Source: Halohasta litorea
Lineage (GTDB): Archaea > Halobacteriota > Halobacteria > Halobacteriales > Haloferacaceae
DNA: 37,883 nt
Direction of reading: 5' to 3'
Assembly: GCF_024494645.1 (NCBI RefSeq)
Contig: NZ_JANHDJ010000013.1
Span: 1-37,883 of the forward strand
The notes under the pieces were generated by a model, which had not been told where the DNA came from, did not search any database, and worked only from the letters and a program-made list of their open reading frames with translations. Shown here piece after piece: positions 17,226-25,186 of this stretch. The position numbers and the translations under genes were made by a program. Every line of letters begins with the position of its first letter. Within the stretch, counting starts at the first letter, position 1.

Positions 17226-18434
17226 ATGCTATCGGACCGGCGACAATCGAAAGATCAGTCCAATGGATGGAGCCTAGAACAGATGGGGTCTGTTCGTCCA
17301 CTATCGCTCCTCCTGATGACTCTTCTCGCAGTTACCCAAATCCCGGTCGTCTCTGCACATGGGTCGACTGAGACGAGTGTGCTCACTCAGTGGCACGGAC
17401 TCGCACTCGTTTTTGCTGGCATCAGTTTCGTTGGTGGAGTTGTCCTTTTCAAACGACGGAGTCGTATCTCCCCAACAACCGCCATCTATGCAGTATCCGC
17501 TGGAATCACTGTGACTGCATTCGGTGCAATCCTTTTCGAAGGGCTGTCACCTGATCCGGTTTACGGCGCAAGTGCTATGCCATTCCCACGTTCTTGGTAC
17601 CAACCAATAGCGTTGGGCACTGGGTTTCTAATAATGGGGTTGAGCTTCCTGATAGGGAGGCTGCGTTGGCCGAACCGACCTCGATATACATTCCTTGGTA
17701 TGTTACTGGGTGCGTGGATTTCATATCCATATCTCATCCCAGGGACGGCCAGTGACACTCACCCACTGGGGTATGCTATCGTCTTGGGGACGCCAGTGTT
17801 AGTCGGCTATATCATCTGGAAAGATGCTGGGAGTGTTCTTCGTGCTGTCTATCGTGATCGAGTTGCACGTGGATTTGGGATCGGCGTTACAATTCTCACA
17901 GCAATATTCTTCACTACAGTGACTGGCTATCTGACGTTTCTTCCGCAAGAAGGAACAGGCATTCCACACGAAACGACAATAACCGTTCAGTCTGTAAGTT
18001 ATCAGCTCGTGATGTGGCCAACACTAGAGGTCTATCTACCACATATTCCGCTCTTTACTGCAGCTTCTCCCGGTGTGATAATCGTCGTTGCAATGCTGAG
18101 CGTTCTTATCGGGTTAAACGCCATGCTCATCGCCCGTCACTGGCGTATTGAGGAACAAGCTGGGATGACAGAGACTACTGCCGGAAGTGCTGCTGTAATC
18201 GGTTCGTGTACCTGTGGATGCTGTGGTCCACTCGTCGCCAAGATTGCGGTGTTGGCAGCTGGACCCTCCATTGCAGCACCTGTATACTGGGTGTTCGTTG
18301 ATACTGCCTCTCCTCTCGGCGCACTGTTCATCGTTGCCAGCACCGTCCTGTTTGTTGGGACACTCATCTATTCAGTCAAAACAGCGCGTCGACCGGATCA
18401 AGATCAGTCGACATCGATACGTCCAGCTGACTGA
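17226..18434 (+). CDS. Polytopic membrane protein with CxCxCC motif
   Basis: This 402-residue protein has a cleavable or anchoring N-terminal segment (about 28-45, ending VVSAHGS) and about nine further membrane segments. Its most striking feature is SCTCGCCGPL, with Cys328, Cys330, Cys332 and Cys333 at the start of a hydrophobic helix (VAKIAVLAAG). The mercury permeases MerT and MerF carry a CC pair followed by GPL- or VPL-like residues in their first helix, so this could be a soft-metal site. The His near the presumed outer face and the rest of the sequence give no family. A metal transporter or thiol-redox membrane protein is plausible. The nearness to merA (about 1 kb) is the contextual support. 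Confidence 0.8.
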   Translation: MLSDRRQSKDQSNGWSLEQMGSVRPLSLLLMTLLAVTQIPVVSAHGSTETSVLTQWHGLALVFAGISFVGGVVLFKRRSRISPTTAIYAVSAGITVTAFGAILFEGLSPDPVYGASAMPFPRSWYQPIALGTGFLIMGLSFLIGRLRWPNRPRYTFLGMLLGAWISYPYLIPGTASDTHPLGYAIVLGTPVLVGYIIWKDAGSVLRAVYRDRVARGFGIGVTILTAIFFTTVTGYLTFLPQEGTGIPHETTITVQSVSYQLVMWPTLEVYLPHIPLFTAASPGVIIVVAMLSVLIGLNAMLIARHWRIEEQAGMTETTAGSAAVIGSCTCGCCGPLVAKIAVLAAGPSIAAPVYWVFVDTASPLGALFIVASTVLFVGTLIYSVKTARRPDQDQSTSIRPAD

Positions 18435-18541
18435 TCTTCCCACTCAACAATCATTTCCAGTGCTGAACCGGAGGAGATGCAAGTCTTGTTTTATAGCTTA
18501 TTGCATCCTCCTTTTTGAACCGCGAAAGCGTACCCATCACG

Positions 18542-18757
18542 ATGGTTCAGCTGACACTGTGGCTGTGGGCTGGCACACTTGTTGTCGGGGTATTCGCTGC
18601 TCACTGGGGTGCCGAACGATTTGCGAAGCCCTTGAAGAAGCTTCGTCGACAGTGGGGTCTGACAGCGGTGGCTGGCGGTGCGTTCGTTGGACTTGCGGTG
18701 GCGAGTCCTGAGATCGGTATCAACGTCATGAGTGCAGGATGTAATATTTGTCAATAA
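18542..18757 (+). pseudogene. N-terminal fragment of a Na+/Ca2+ exchanger-type protein
   Basis: From the ATG at 18542, 71 residues can be read: a first membrane segment, then GAERFAKPLKKLRRQWGL and VGLAVASPEIGINVMSA. The last part is the alpha-1 repeat of CaCA-type antiporters, where the family has GTSLPEL-like residues followed by a long membrane domain. Here the reading ends after MSAGCNICQ, and nothing downstream continues the family. About four fifths of the protein are missing. It is most likely a remnant left by a deletion or rearrangement. Confidence 0.65.
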
Positions 18758-18810
18758 TGTGCCTTTTCAATATCAAAAGACACTTGATATAGTACTCCCA
18801 CTCATCGGGC

Positions 18811-19047
18811 ATGAATTCGTCACTATTAGACATTTTACCGGAATTGCTTGAACTGATGCTTTTTGGAATTGGGAGCCTATCGCTCTCGATTGGTGGCGTA
18901 TGGATTGAACGGACAGCATTCCTAACGGTTCAGGGGGGACAATCTACCCTTGGTGGTTGGGTTGCACTCATTGGGATTTTGGCGTTCTACTTTGCCTACC
19001 TCATGTTCACCGACAAGTTCATACCAAGAATTAAAATACTCAGATGA
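18811..19047 (+). CDS. Small membrane protein, unknown function
   Basis: This 78-residue protein has two membrane segments (about 12-32 and 46-66), an intervening Gly/Gln-rich turn and a basic C-terminus (FIPRIKILR). The start ATG at 18811 is preceded by AT-rich sequence with a TATA-like stretch near 18788. No family is recognised. Composition and segment layout support a real gene, but it has no neighbour to explain it. Confidence 0.55.
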   Translation: MNSSLLDILPELLELMLFGIGSLSLSIGGVWIERTAFLTVQGGQSTLGGWVALIGILAFYFAYLMFTDKFIPRIKILR

Positions 19048-19295
19048 TCTGGTAATATTTTGACAGAGCTAGTATTTTTTCAACTACTAATTACGGTGTG
19101 TAGTCAGTTGTTATTTTTCACGTACATTCCCATCATAGGACACAGTCTGTGTGCTCCAGCGCAGACTTGAACACAGATACGGCTTTCCATGGACAAATTC
19201 TATTCCAATATAATACACTAATTGAGGCCCGCTCTCAGGCGGCAACAGCTGTGTAGTCAGTGAGAGTCAAACGAGTCGACTGCGTTTCGGTTCCA

Positions 19296-19526
19296 TCACT
19301 CTGTCAGTGGGAGCGCGATGCCGAAGATGAAGACGGCGATCATGCCGACGATGACACCGCCGAACTCCAAAGCTGTGAACGTTGTGTTCAGCAGACCAGT
19401 CAGATCGCCAAACAGGAGGTGACCAGCCTCCTCACCGAGGAAGCCTAACACCACCAACAGAGCACCGCCAATGACACCAGTCTTAACCGCACGTGAATAA
19501 TCAAGGTTTCCGTACCTTCCTGACAT
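19296..19526 (-). CDS. DUF7860-like small membrane protein
   Basis: This 76-residue protein begins MSGRYGNLDYSRAVKTG and has two membrane segments (about 17-31 and 52-74) joined by a polar stretch with EEAGHLLFGDLTGLLNTT. The opening is one I associate with a conserved haloarchaeal family of unknown function. The length is complete. Its start faces a decayed region that carries the first copy of the repeated palindrome about 300 bp away. Confidence 0.7.
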   Translation of the reverse strand: MSGRYGNLDYSRAVKTGVIGGALLVVLGFLGEEAGHLLFGDLTGLLNTTFTALEFGGVIVGMIAVFIFGIALPLTE

Positions 19527-19538
19527 GGATATAATTGA

Positions 19539-19832
19539 TGGTCGATAGTTAAAGTAGGTTCCGAATCTACGTACTCAATAGGAGACACTGTTGGACTGTT
19601 AGAATCACTTCGGGGAGAACGCCTAAATGAGCTACTCAGTAACATCCTCGCCCGCTGGGTTCACGTCGTTCTGCACCGTCTTCGGCTCGAAGAGGACCAT
19701 AGCGACCGTGAAACACCGAACCGACTGAAGTATATAGCTGAGATTCGCGATGTGCGCGCCCTATATCAAGACGATCTCCCGGACAATAACATCAGTATCA
19801 CTAGCCGGGTTAGCAGTCTAACGCCGTACTGA
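19539..19832 (+). pseudogene. Start-less open frame, possible gene remnant
   Basis: A frame is open for 97 codons and ends at TGA 19830-19832. It reads like protein, with alternating Leu and charged residues (GLLESLRGERLNELL and YIAEIRDVRALYQDDLPD), but it has no ATG or GTG start in a sensible place. It may be the 3' part of a lost gene. The family is unknown. The stop overlaps the first base pairs of the palindrome copy at 19830. Confidence 0.3.
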
Positions 19833-19852
19833 CAACCACTGAGTGATTGTTT
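19830..19852. repeat. 23-bp palindrome, copy 1
   Basis: An imperfect palindrome with arms TGACAACCACT and AGTGATTGTTT around one central base. It matches three other copies in the window (consensus arms TAACAAYCACT and AGTGRTTGTTA). It lies 27 bp from the stop of the secY relic, as copy 2 does from the stop of the intact secY. Confidence 0.75.
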
Positions 19853-19879
19853 TGAGTTATACTGTCTGTGTGACTCGTA

Positions 19880-19930
19880 TCAGTTGAACAGTTGGCGCAT
19901 CATCGGATCCATCTCGATCAGTTGATCGTT
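19880..19930 (-). pseudogene. secY 3'-end relic
   Basis: Read on the minus strand, the last 16 codons plus stop give NDQLIEMDPMMRQLFN. This nearly repeats the end of the intact SecY at 25187, EEQLMEMHPMMRQLFN. No SecY sequence is recognisable upstream, where the frame continues for about 40 codons without similarity. The DNA match extends over about 40 bp, and a palindrome copy follows at the same place relative to the stop. It looks like the tail of a second secY gene that was lost. Confidence 0.7.
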
Positions 19931-20544
19931 CGAGTACCCTAACCCGAACGCTTCTGCTAGTTCCAGATTCTGTGGGAGTGTCAATAGCGTTGGCCTGTAA
20001 TTTCTCGGTAGAGTAACAAACAGAGTACCCCACAAAATGAATATAGAGCGGGATACCAATCGGGATACCTATCTTCCAGCGTATCAAACAGGGCTTCTAA
20101 CATTATACGCATCGGTGTCGACTGATCTTGATCCGTTCGACCCAGATGGGCTGGCTCCTCCCCGGTGTCCAACTGGCGGTACTCTAGGTGGCTGGCCTCG
20201 CCGGGCTCGGCCTGCTGTGGCGGTATCGATTTACCGGAAGCGACCTCAAGGACTGGCCGCCGAGGTTAGCTGTCGGTCGGTTCATAGCTCTCGGAAGGCT
20301 CGGTCGACACCGCATCGTGGACTGTGTCGCTGGGCGGGCTGAGGGGGAGTGATTAGAGTCGGGCGCTGATGGCGACGTCGGTGTCACCACCTGTTGTTAT
20401 CGTGTATCACGCCAACATGGACAGCAGTGAGACCATCCGTACCGAGCAGGTCACGAGTACGGACGATTTCCGCCTCGGAACCGATGGGTCGGCCATATGG
20501 CTACTTGGGTGAGAACGCTGAAATCCGAGATTGTGGCCGAGTAA
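19931..20544. other. Decayed intergenic stretch between secY relic and Rieske gene
   Basis: About 600 bases without a convincing intact gene. A minus-strand frame at 19981-20172 (63 residues, ending CLLLYREITGQRY) has one hydrophobic helix and might be real, but it has no support. A plus-strand pair of short frames follows: one broken by a stop (20146-20352, listed separately) and a 47-residue one at 20369-20512 containing TSTDDFRLGTDGSAIW. The composition is coding-like in places, so I read it as gene debris. Confidence 0.4.
20146..20352 (+). pseudogene. Small membrane protein gene with in-frame TAG
   Basis: From the ATG at 20146, the frame reads MGWLLPGVQLAVL, then TAG (20185-20187). It then continues as VAGLAGLGLLWRYRFTGSDL and a basic, Arg-rich end, up to TGA at 20350-20352. 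Without the stop it would be a 68-residue single-span membrane protein whose hydrophobic helix crosses the stop. No family is recognised. A nonsense mutation is the simplest explanation. Confidence 0.4.
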
Positions 20545-21387
20545 TTACTCCGGCCGTGGTCGGGAGACATACAGCGCAGTGGTGATCGAGAACGGATCAT
20601 ACACCGACTGATGACACTGACAGTACACCTTGTCGGCGGCGTTGTATTTGGGTGCATCGTTGGAGGATTTATACGTCGGCACACAACAGAAGTGGGTACA
20701 TTTGTTGAGCCACGCCATCACACCCCGATCGGTGCTCGCACTGAGCCATTCGTTATCCTGTGCAGCCTCTTCGATAATTTCTGATCGAATGATCTTCACG
20801 GGGAGAGGGTTTTTCGAGTCTTCGGAGCGCCAGACTGCCGCCGCTGGCTTCCCGATGCCGGGGGTCCCGATGCCGACTTCCGACTCCCATTCCTTGTAGT
20901 CAGAGAACTCCGAGATGTTGAACCGGTCGCCCTTTGATTTGTCGGACTGCCACTCGTAGCGGGTCCCAGGATCGCTTTTGAAGTAGTTATCGGATTCGTA
21001 GGTTGGGACGAGTGCGTTGTTCGATTCCAATCCACAGTACTGAAACCACTCCTGGGAATAGGTGACGCCGCCGAGCTCCTCACGGGCGACCTCAACTTCG
21101 ACACCTTCGACCGTTTCGGTATCGATCTCGGGCCAGACGCCTTTGATATACCCTTCGTCGTCGATCTCGATCGGGATCTGCGGCATCCCGCGCGGTGCAG
21201 GACCAGCAGTGTTTTCGATCACCTTTGCTTCGACCGGGCCACCACCGGCACCGGAGGTGGTCGTCAGCGTGTTCATCGCGACGGCTCCGGTGGCTCCAAC
21301 ACCGGCGAGGGCCGACCCGCCGACGACACCTTTGATGAACCGTCGACGACCAGATTCTGTCGGATATTTTTCGTCGTTGCGACTCAT
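20545..21387 (-). CDS. Rieske iron-sulfur protein
   Basis: This 280-residue electron-transfer subunit of a cytochrome bc-type complex begins with a Tat-like leader (SGRRRFIKGVVGGSALAG). That segment also serves as a membrane anchor in this family. The [2Fe-2S] domain shows CTHFCC (ligands Cys230 and His232) and CQCHQS (ligands Cys256 and His259). Cys235 and Cys258 are placed to form the usual disulfide. The partner cytochrome b gene, which normally follows in haloarchaea, is absent here. The gene is therefore an orphan copy whose complex must be encoded elsewhere. Confidence 0.92.
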   Translation of the reverse strand: MSRNDEKYPTESGRRRFIKGVVGGSALAGVGATGAVAMNTLTTTSGAGGGPVEAKVIENTAGPAPRGMPQIPIEIDDEGYIKGVWPEIDTETVEGVEVEVAREELGGVTYSQEWFQYCGLESNNALVPTYESDNYFKSDPGTRYEWQSDKSKGDRFNISEFSDYKEWESEVGIGTPGIGKPAAAVWRSEDSKNPLPVKIIRSEIIEEAAQDNEWLSASTDRGVMAWLNKCTHFCCVPTYKSSNDAPKYNAADKVYCQCHQSVYDPFSITTALYVSRPRPE

Positions 21388-21709
21388 GGTCGAAAATAGA
21401 AAGGGACCATTGAAAAGAATGTCGAAGTAGACGGTTTGACCGGGTAGATATTCCTCTGAAAATCCAGTACCAGCAAATCACGTTTCTCAGGTCATAACGC
21501 GGCAAGATCGAGGTCATGGGGTCATCTGGTGTCTCCTACATAGGTGTTGTATTACTTATACAGAATGTAGGCGTCACACAAGCTAATACGCCTGATTTCG
21601 ATGAATTCATCTGTCTCATACTGTGGTTGGCATATGATGAAGAAACAGAAATGCGGTCGACTAGGTTTCAATCTGTTAAAATCAGAGACAGTATAGGAGG
21701 GATGTACAT
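21388..21709. other. Divergent intergenic region, Rieske / phosphate permease
   Basis: A 322-bp AT-rich gap. A possible TATA element for the rightward gene is TTATAC near 21557, but it is far from the start. Closer to the start is a Shine-Dalgarno sequence, GGAGG (21696-21700), nine bases before the ATG at 21710. A 65-codon frame at 21516-21713 has no family and poor codon pattern, and is not called. Nothing else is visible. Confidence 0.4.
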
Positions 21710-22927
21710 ATGACATCTGTTACTTTCGTTCTCGTAATCGCACTGGTGGCAGCCCTGTTCATGTCGTTTACTGTTGGCGCAAACAGTAACTCAGCACCCG
21801 TGGCACCTGCAGTCGGTGCAGGCGCGCTTTCCGTGCTGAAAGCGGCTCTGTTAGTTGGCGTCGTGGCTGGACTGGGAGCGATTCTTCAGGGTGGCAGTAT
21901 TTCTGAGACGATCGGGAAGGACCTCGTCACCGGCGTAACGATCACGCCGCTCGCAGCGGCAGCGGCCCTGTTGACCGCGGCGACACTCATCACCATCGGG
22001 AACACATATGGATATCCGATACCCTCGGCGTTTACTGTTACCGGGGCGATGATCGGTGCCGGAATGGCCCTCGGCGGGGGGTTCGCCGTCGACGAGTACA
22101 TCGTTATCCTCGGGTTCTGGTTCGCGATCCCGATTGTGGAGGCCTGTATGGCATACGGACTGGCACGGGGGTTGCGGAGTGATGCCATTCCCAAACTCGT
22201 TGGTGTTCCGATTCTCGGAGGGGCAGTCGGGTATGCACTTGCCAATATCCAGCTGACGATCATCCCCACTGCCAGCGGCGCTCAGGGCTCGATCGCTCGG
22301 TATATTGCCACGACGTACCAGCTGCTCCCGACAGTTATCAGCGGCTCTTACACGGGAGGGATGGTTATAGTGAGCGTGATCTGTGGCCTCGCCGCACTGG
22401 TCGGAACTCGTCTGTTACTTCAGCGAGATAAAACCGTGGGAATCAACCAGTTCCTCATCATTCTGGGACTGATCGTCGTATTCACGAGCGGTGGCACCCA
22501 GGTCGGGCTCGCAACCGGGCCGCTTGAATCGATCTTCGAGTCTAATCTCGAACTGTCGTCGTTGTATTTACTGGCACTCGGCGGCGGCGGCATTCTCCTT
22601 GGTGCATGGATACGGGGCCCACGGCTCGTGCAGGCTGTCTCGAACGAGTATGCTTCACTCGGGCCGCGGCGGTCGATTGCGGCCCTTATTCCCGCATTTT
22701 TGATCGCACAGCTCGCCATCGTACTCGGGATTCCAATCTCGTTCAACAAGGTGATGATCGCAAGTATCGTCGGGAGTGGTCTCGCTGCCAGTCCCGGGAG
22801 CGGCAGCGGTGTCTCACCACGGAAAGTCGGTATCACGATCGGGTCGTGGGTTGGCTCGATGGTCGGGGCAGGTGTCATCAGCTACGGGCTCTACCAGCTG
22901 TTGAATGTCGTTCCCGGCATTGGATAG
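21710..22927 (+). CDS. pit: PiT-family inorganic phosphate transporter
   Basis: This 405-residue permease takes up phosphate with a cation. The first PiT signature is seen near the N-terminus as SFTVGANSNSAPVAPAVGAG, with a second related repeat in the C-terminal half (GIPISFNKVMIASIVGSG, then VSPRKVGITIGSW). About ten to eleven membrane segments fill the sequence, and the length is normal for archaeal PiT proteins. A strong Shine-Dalgarno site precedes the ATG. In haloarchaea such permeases often sit beside TrkA-type or UspA genes, and here a TrkA-type gene lies downstream on the other strand. Confidence 0.93.
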   Translation: MTSVTFVLVIALVAALFMSFTVGANSNSAPVAPAVGAGALSVLKAALLVGVVAGLGAILQGGSISETIGKDLVTGVTITPLAAAAALLTAATLITIGNTYGYPIPSAFTVTGAMIGAGMALGGGFAVDEYIVILGFWFAIPIVEACMAYGLARGLRSDAIPKLVGVPILGGAVGYALANIQLTIIPTASGAQGSIARYIATTYQLLPTVISGSYTGGMVIVSVICGLAALVGTRLLLQRDKTVGINQFLIILGLIVVFTSGGTQVGLATGPLESIFESNLELSSLYLLALGGGGILLGAWIRGPRLVQAVSNEYASLGPRRSIAALIPAFLIAQLAIVLGIPISFNKVMIASIVGSGLAASPGSGSGVSPRKVGITIGSWVGSMVGAGVISYGLYQLLNVVPGIG

Positions 22928-22937
22928 TCATACGGTT

Positions 22938-23003
22938 TACTGTAGACGGTTACCGCTCGATCGCCGCCCTGTCAGGCGATCGAGACGGCAACTTCCTACA
23001 GTA
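22938..23003. terminator. Nested hairpin between convergent genes
   Basis: The inner stem is CTCGATCGCC (22956-22965) with GGCGATCGAG (22975-22984), 10 perfect pairs and a 9-base loop. The outer stem is TACTGTAG (22938-22945) with CTACAGTA (22996-23003). It lies between the pit stop (22927) and the stop of the leftward gene (23011), the place for a bidirectional terminator or RNA-stabilising structure. There is no U-tract, so termination is not proven. Confidence 0.55.
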
Positions 23004-23010
23004 GACTGTA

Positions 23011-23436
23011 TCAGGAGATGATCTGGTCGATGATTTCTTCTTCGGCTGCCTGCGTTTTCATTGTTTCCCACGTCTCGAACTCAGTCGTGGTAGCGATGTA
23101 GTCGTTGAGTGGGTCGCGAGAGATGGCCTGTAGGTCGCCGATATCATCAACTGGCCATGGACTCTCCGTACAGAATGCGGAAAACGAGTCGAACTCGGTG
23201 TGGTCGCGCATGAACGGTTGTGAGAAGAACGTGTCCGATGTGACTCGGGTCCCCGCTTGCAGTTCATCGATTCGAGTGAGCGCAGTCTCAACCTTCTCTT
23301 CAAGATCCTCCAGCCCGGCAACCTGAAGATCCATACTACCAATGACGTCTGGAAGGCAGAAAAGGCTACGACCACTGAGTGTAGAGTTCCCGTCGTGCGA
23401 TTGGTGATCGCCAGCCCACAGGGCAACGTCGGTCGC
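23011..23436 (-). pseudogene. Hypothetical protein, probably broken at its 5' end
   Basis: An ATG at 23334 gives a 107-residue acidic, helical protein with no recognised family. The same frame, however, stays open and protein-like back to 23436, before that ATG (DVALWAGDHQSHDGN and LFCLPDVIGSM). Just beyond, another frame (23437-23489) also reads like protein (SGFIEVPVPALE). This suggests an older, longer gene with a frameshift and a lost start. It lies between pit and the TrkA-type gene and might have been transcribed with the latter. Confidence 0.5.
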
Positions 23437-23584
23437 TCAAGGGCAGGTACTGGCACCTCGATGAACCCGCTTGCCGAGGGAATGTCGTCCTAAATATATG
23501 GTCGGTCGACTGGAGATCACTCCGGTTGGTCTTTTTCCCCTCCCTCATCTACGAACTGACTCCTGAGAGCGGTCATCGCTCCGG

Positions 23585-24921
23585 TCAGATTTTCTTTGCG
23601 ACCTCGTCGACGACGTCGGTATCGACAAACGCGATCACCCGGTCACCGGTCTGGATAATCGTGCCGCCACGAGGTGTTCGAAGCGTACCACCCCGACTAT
23701 CGCGCCAATGACGAACTCGGATGGGAGATGGCGAGCCACGTCCATGAGTGAATCACCCGCAAGGATACTGTCACGGTCGACGACGATTTCGAGGACTTCT
23801 GCGGCATCGTGTTCGATGACAGAGACACTCTCGGCCCGTTGATGGTACACCTGTTGGAGGATCTCTCCTGTGATGATGTCCTGTGGATGGAATATCAGAT
23901 CCAGTTCACTTTCCTCGAAGATGTCGATGACTTCCGGCTGGTCCACGACAGCGGCAGTTTGCGCGCTCCCAAACTCACCGGCAAACTGGCCAATCAGATA
24001 GTTCGTGTCGTCGCTTTCCATCGCACCGATGACGAAATCGGCCGTCGAGAGATTGTCGAGGCCGAATGTCTCGATATCGCTTGGATCAGCTTCGATAACG
24101 GTCGTCGACTCCAGGTGATCCCGAAGCCACGCTGCGCGCTCGGAGTCCGACTCGACGATCCGCGTCGACAGCTCACGGTCCTCTATAAGTCGGGCTATCT
24201 GGTAGCCGACGGCAGTGCCACCGATAATGAGGAGTTCGTCATCCGGTGTCGGGGCTGGACGGTCCGAGACCTCGGCTGCAAACCGTGAAATACCGCTGTG
24301 ACTCCCGATCACGATGACCGAGTCACCTGCCCGAAAAACTGTCTCCCCCTTCGGGATGAGAACGTCTCCATCGCGGACGATTCCCGCAAACGTCAGCGAG
24401 GGGTGTTGGTCTGCCTCGGCAACCGTCCGGTTCGTGATCGGTGTCGACTCGTCAATGGGGAACTCTGCGACCTCGGCGATACCCTCGCCAAACGTATCGA
24501 AAGCTTTGGCTCCCGGCAGTGCAACCGTCCGGACAAGGATCTGGGCAGCCAACAGATCGACACAGAGCATCGTGTCGACGCCAAATTGCTTTTCGGACTG
24601 TTCCCAGACACGGAACAGCCCGACGTCTTTGACACGGGCAATCGTGTGGGTTTCTTGAGAGTTTTTGACAGCAGTACAGACCATCAGATTGGTCGCATCG
24701 TCGTCGGTCGTTGCAATAACGAGTGCTGCGGTTTCGAGTCCGGAGTCTCGAAGCACAGGCAGTGATCGACCGTCACCGACGACCCCAGTCACATCAACCT
24801 CTGTGGTGAGGGTATCGATCCGGTCTGCATCACGGTCAATGACCGTGAGGTTGTGAGAGTCCGACAGGTTTCGAGCGATGTTTGAGCCGACATCTCCGGC
24901 TCCGATAATGAGAGTCTCCAT
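23585..24921 (-). pseudogene. trkA: TrkA-type K+ uptake regulatory protein, frameshifted near the C-terminus
   Basis: TrkA-type proteins have two RCK units that bind NAD(H) and gate a K+ channel such as TrkH. The first nucleotide fold begins METLIIGAGDVGSNIARNL and the second DDELLIIGGTAVGYQIA; each is followed by a TrkA-C domain. The intact frame reaches FVIGAIVG and then runs into an unrelated tail, ending at 23635. In the next frame the family ending is plainly there (GGTLRTPRGGTIIQTGDRV, then DEVAKKI), with a stop at 23585. A one-base deletion at about 23694 (CCCCGAC where CCCCGGAC is expected) explains this. The repaired length is 445 residues, normal for the family. Only the last beta strands of the second TrkA-C domain are lost, so some function may remain. 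A sequencing error is also possible. Confidence 0.85.
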
Positions 24922-24967
24922 AGCCTATAATAGAATGCAAATTAGTATTATATTTCTTTTGCTCCCT

Positions 24968-24997
24968 TTGACCTCCTCCCACCCCTTCAGGGGTGGG
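24968..24997 (-). mobile_element. Solitary IS200/605 right-end-like sequence
   Basis: On the minus strand this reads CCCACCCC-TGAA-GGGGTGGG (a perfect 8-bp stem) followed by AGGAGGTCAA. The last 13 bases, GGGAGGAGGTCAA, equal the right end of the complete element (10438-10450). No tnpA or tnpB is nearby, so it is either a remnant or a small non-autonomous derivative. It lies about 50 bp upstream of the TrkA-type start (24921). The left limit of such an element could not be found. Confidence 0.6.
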
Positions 24998-25137
24998 CTT
25001 TCGCCTCGCTACCGCTGTAATCGCCACAGGGATGACGTACAAGTGCTTTGTGTATCCCGAATTCCCGGTTAGCTCTCCCCCGATTCAGGAGTATCCTGTT
25101 CGGTCGGAGCTTTGTGGTGCTGGGATACTGAGAGAAA

Positions 25138-25160
25138 TAACAACCACTAAGCTATTGTTA
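25138..25160. repeat. 23-bp palindrome, copy 2
   Basis: Arms TAACAACCACT and GCTATTGTTA around the centre; the right arm is the least perfect of the four copies. It lies 26 bp beyond the secY stop codon and upstream of the TrkA-type gene. Confidence 0.65.
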
Positions 25161-25186
25161 CAGCGCGCTGTGACAGCTGCTCCACG

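Noticed and set aside
19048-19295. Loose inverted pattern CAACTACTA / TAGTCAGTTG
   Set aside because: Arms mismatch and do not agree with the 23-bp palindrome consensus. The gap holds nothing else clear.
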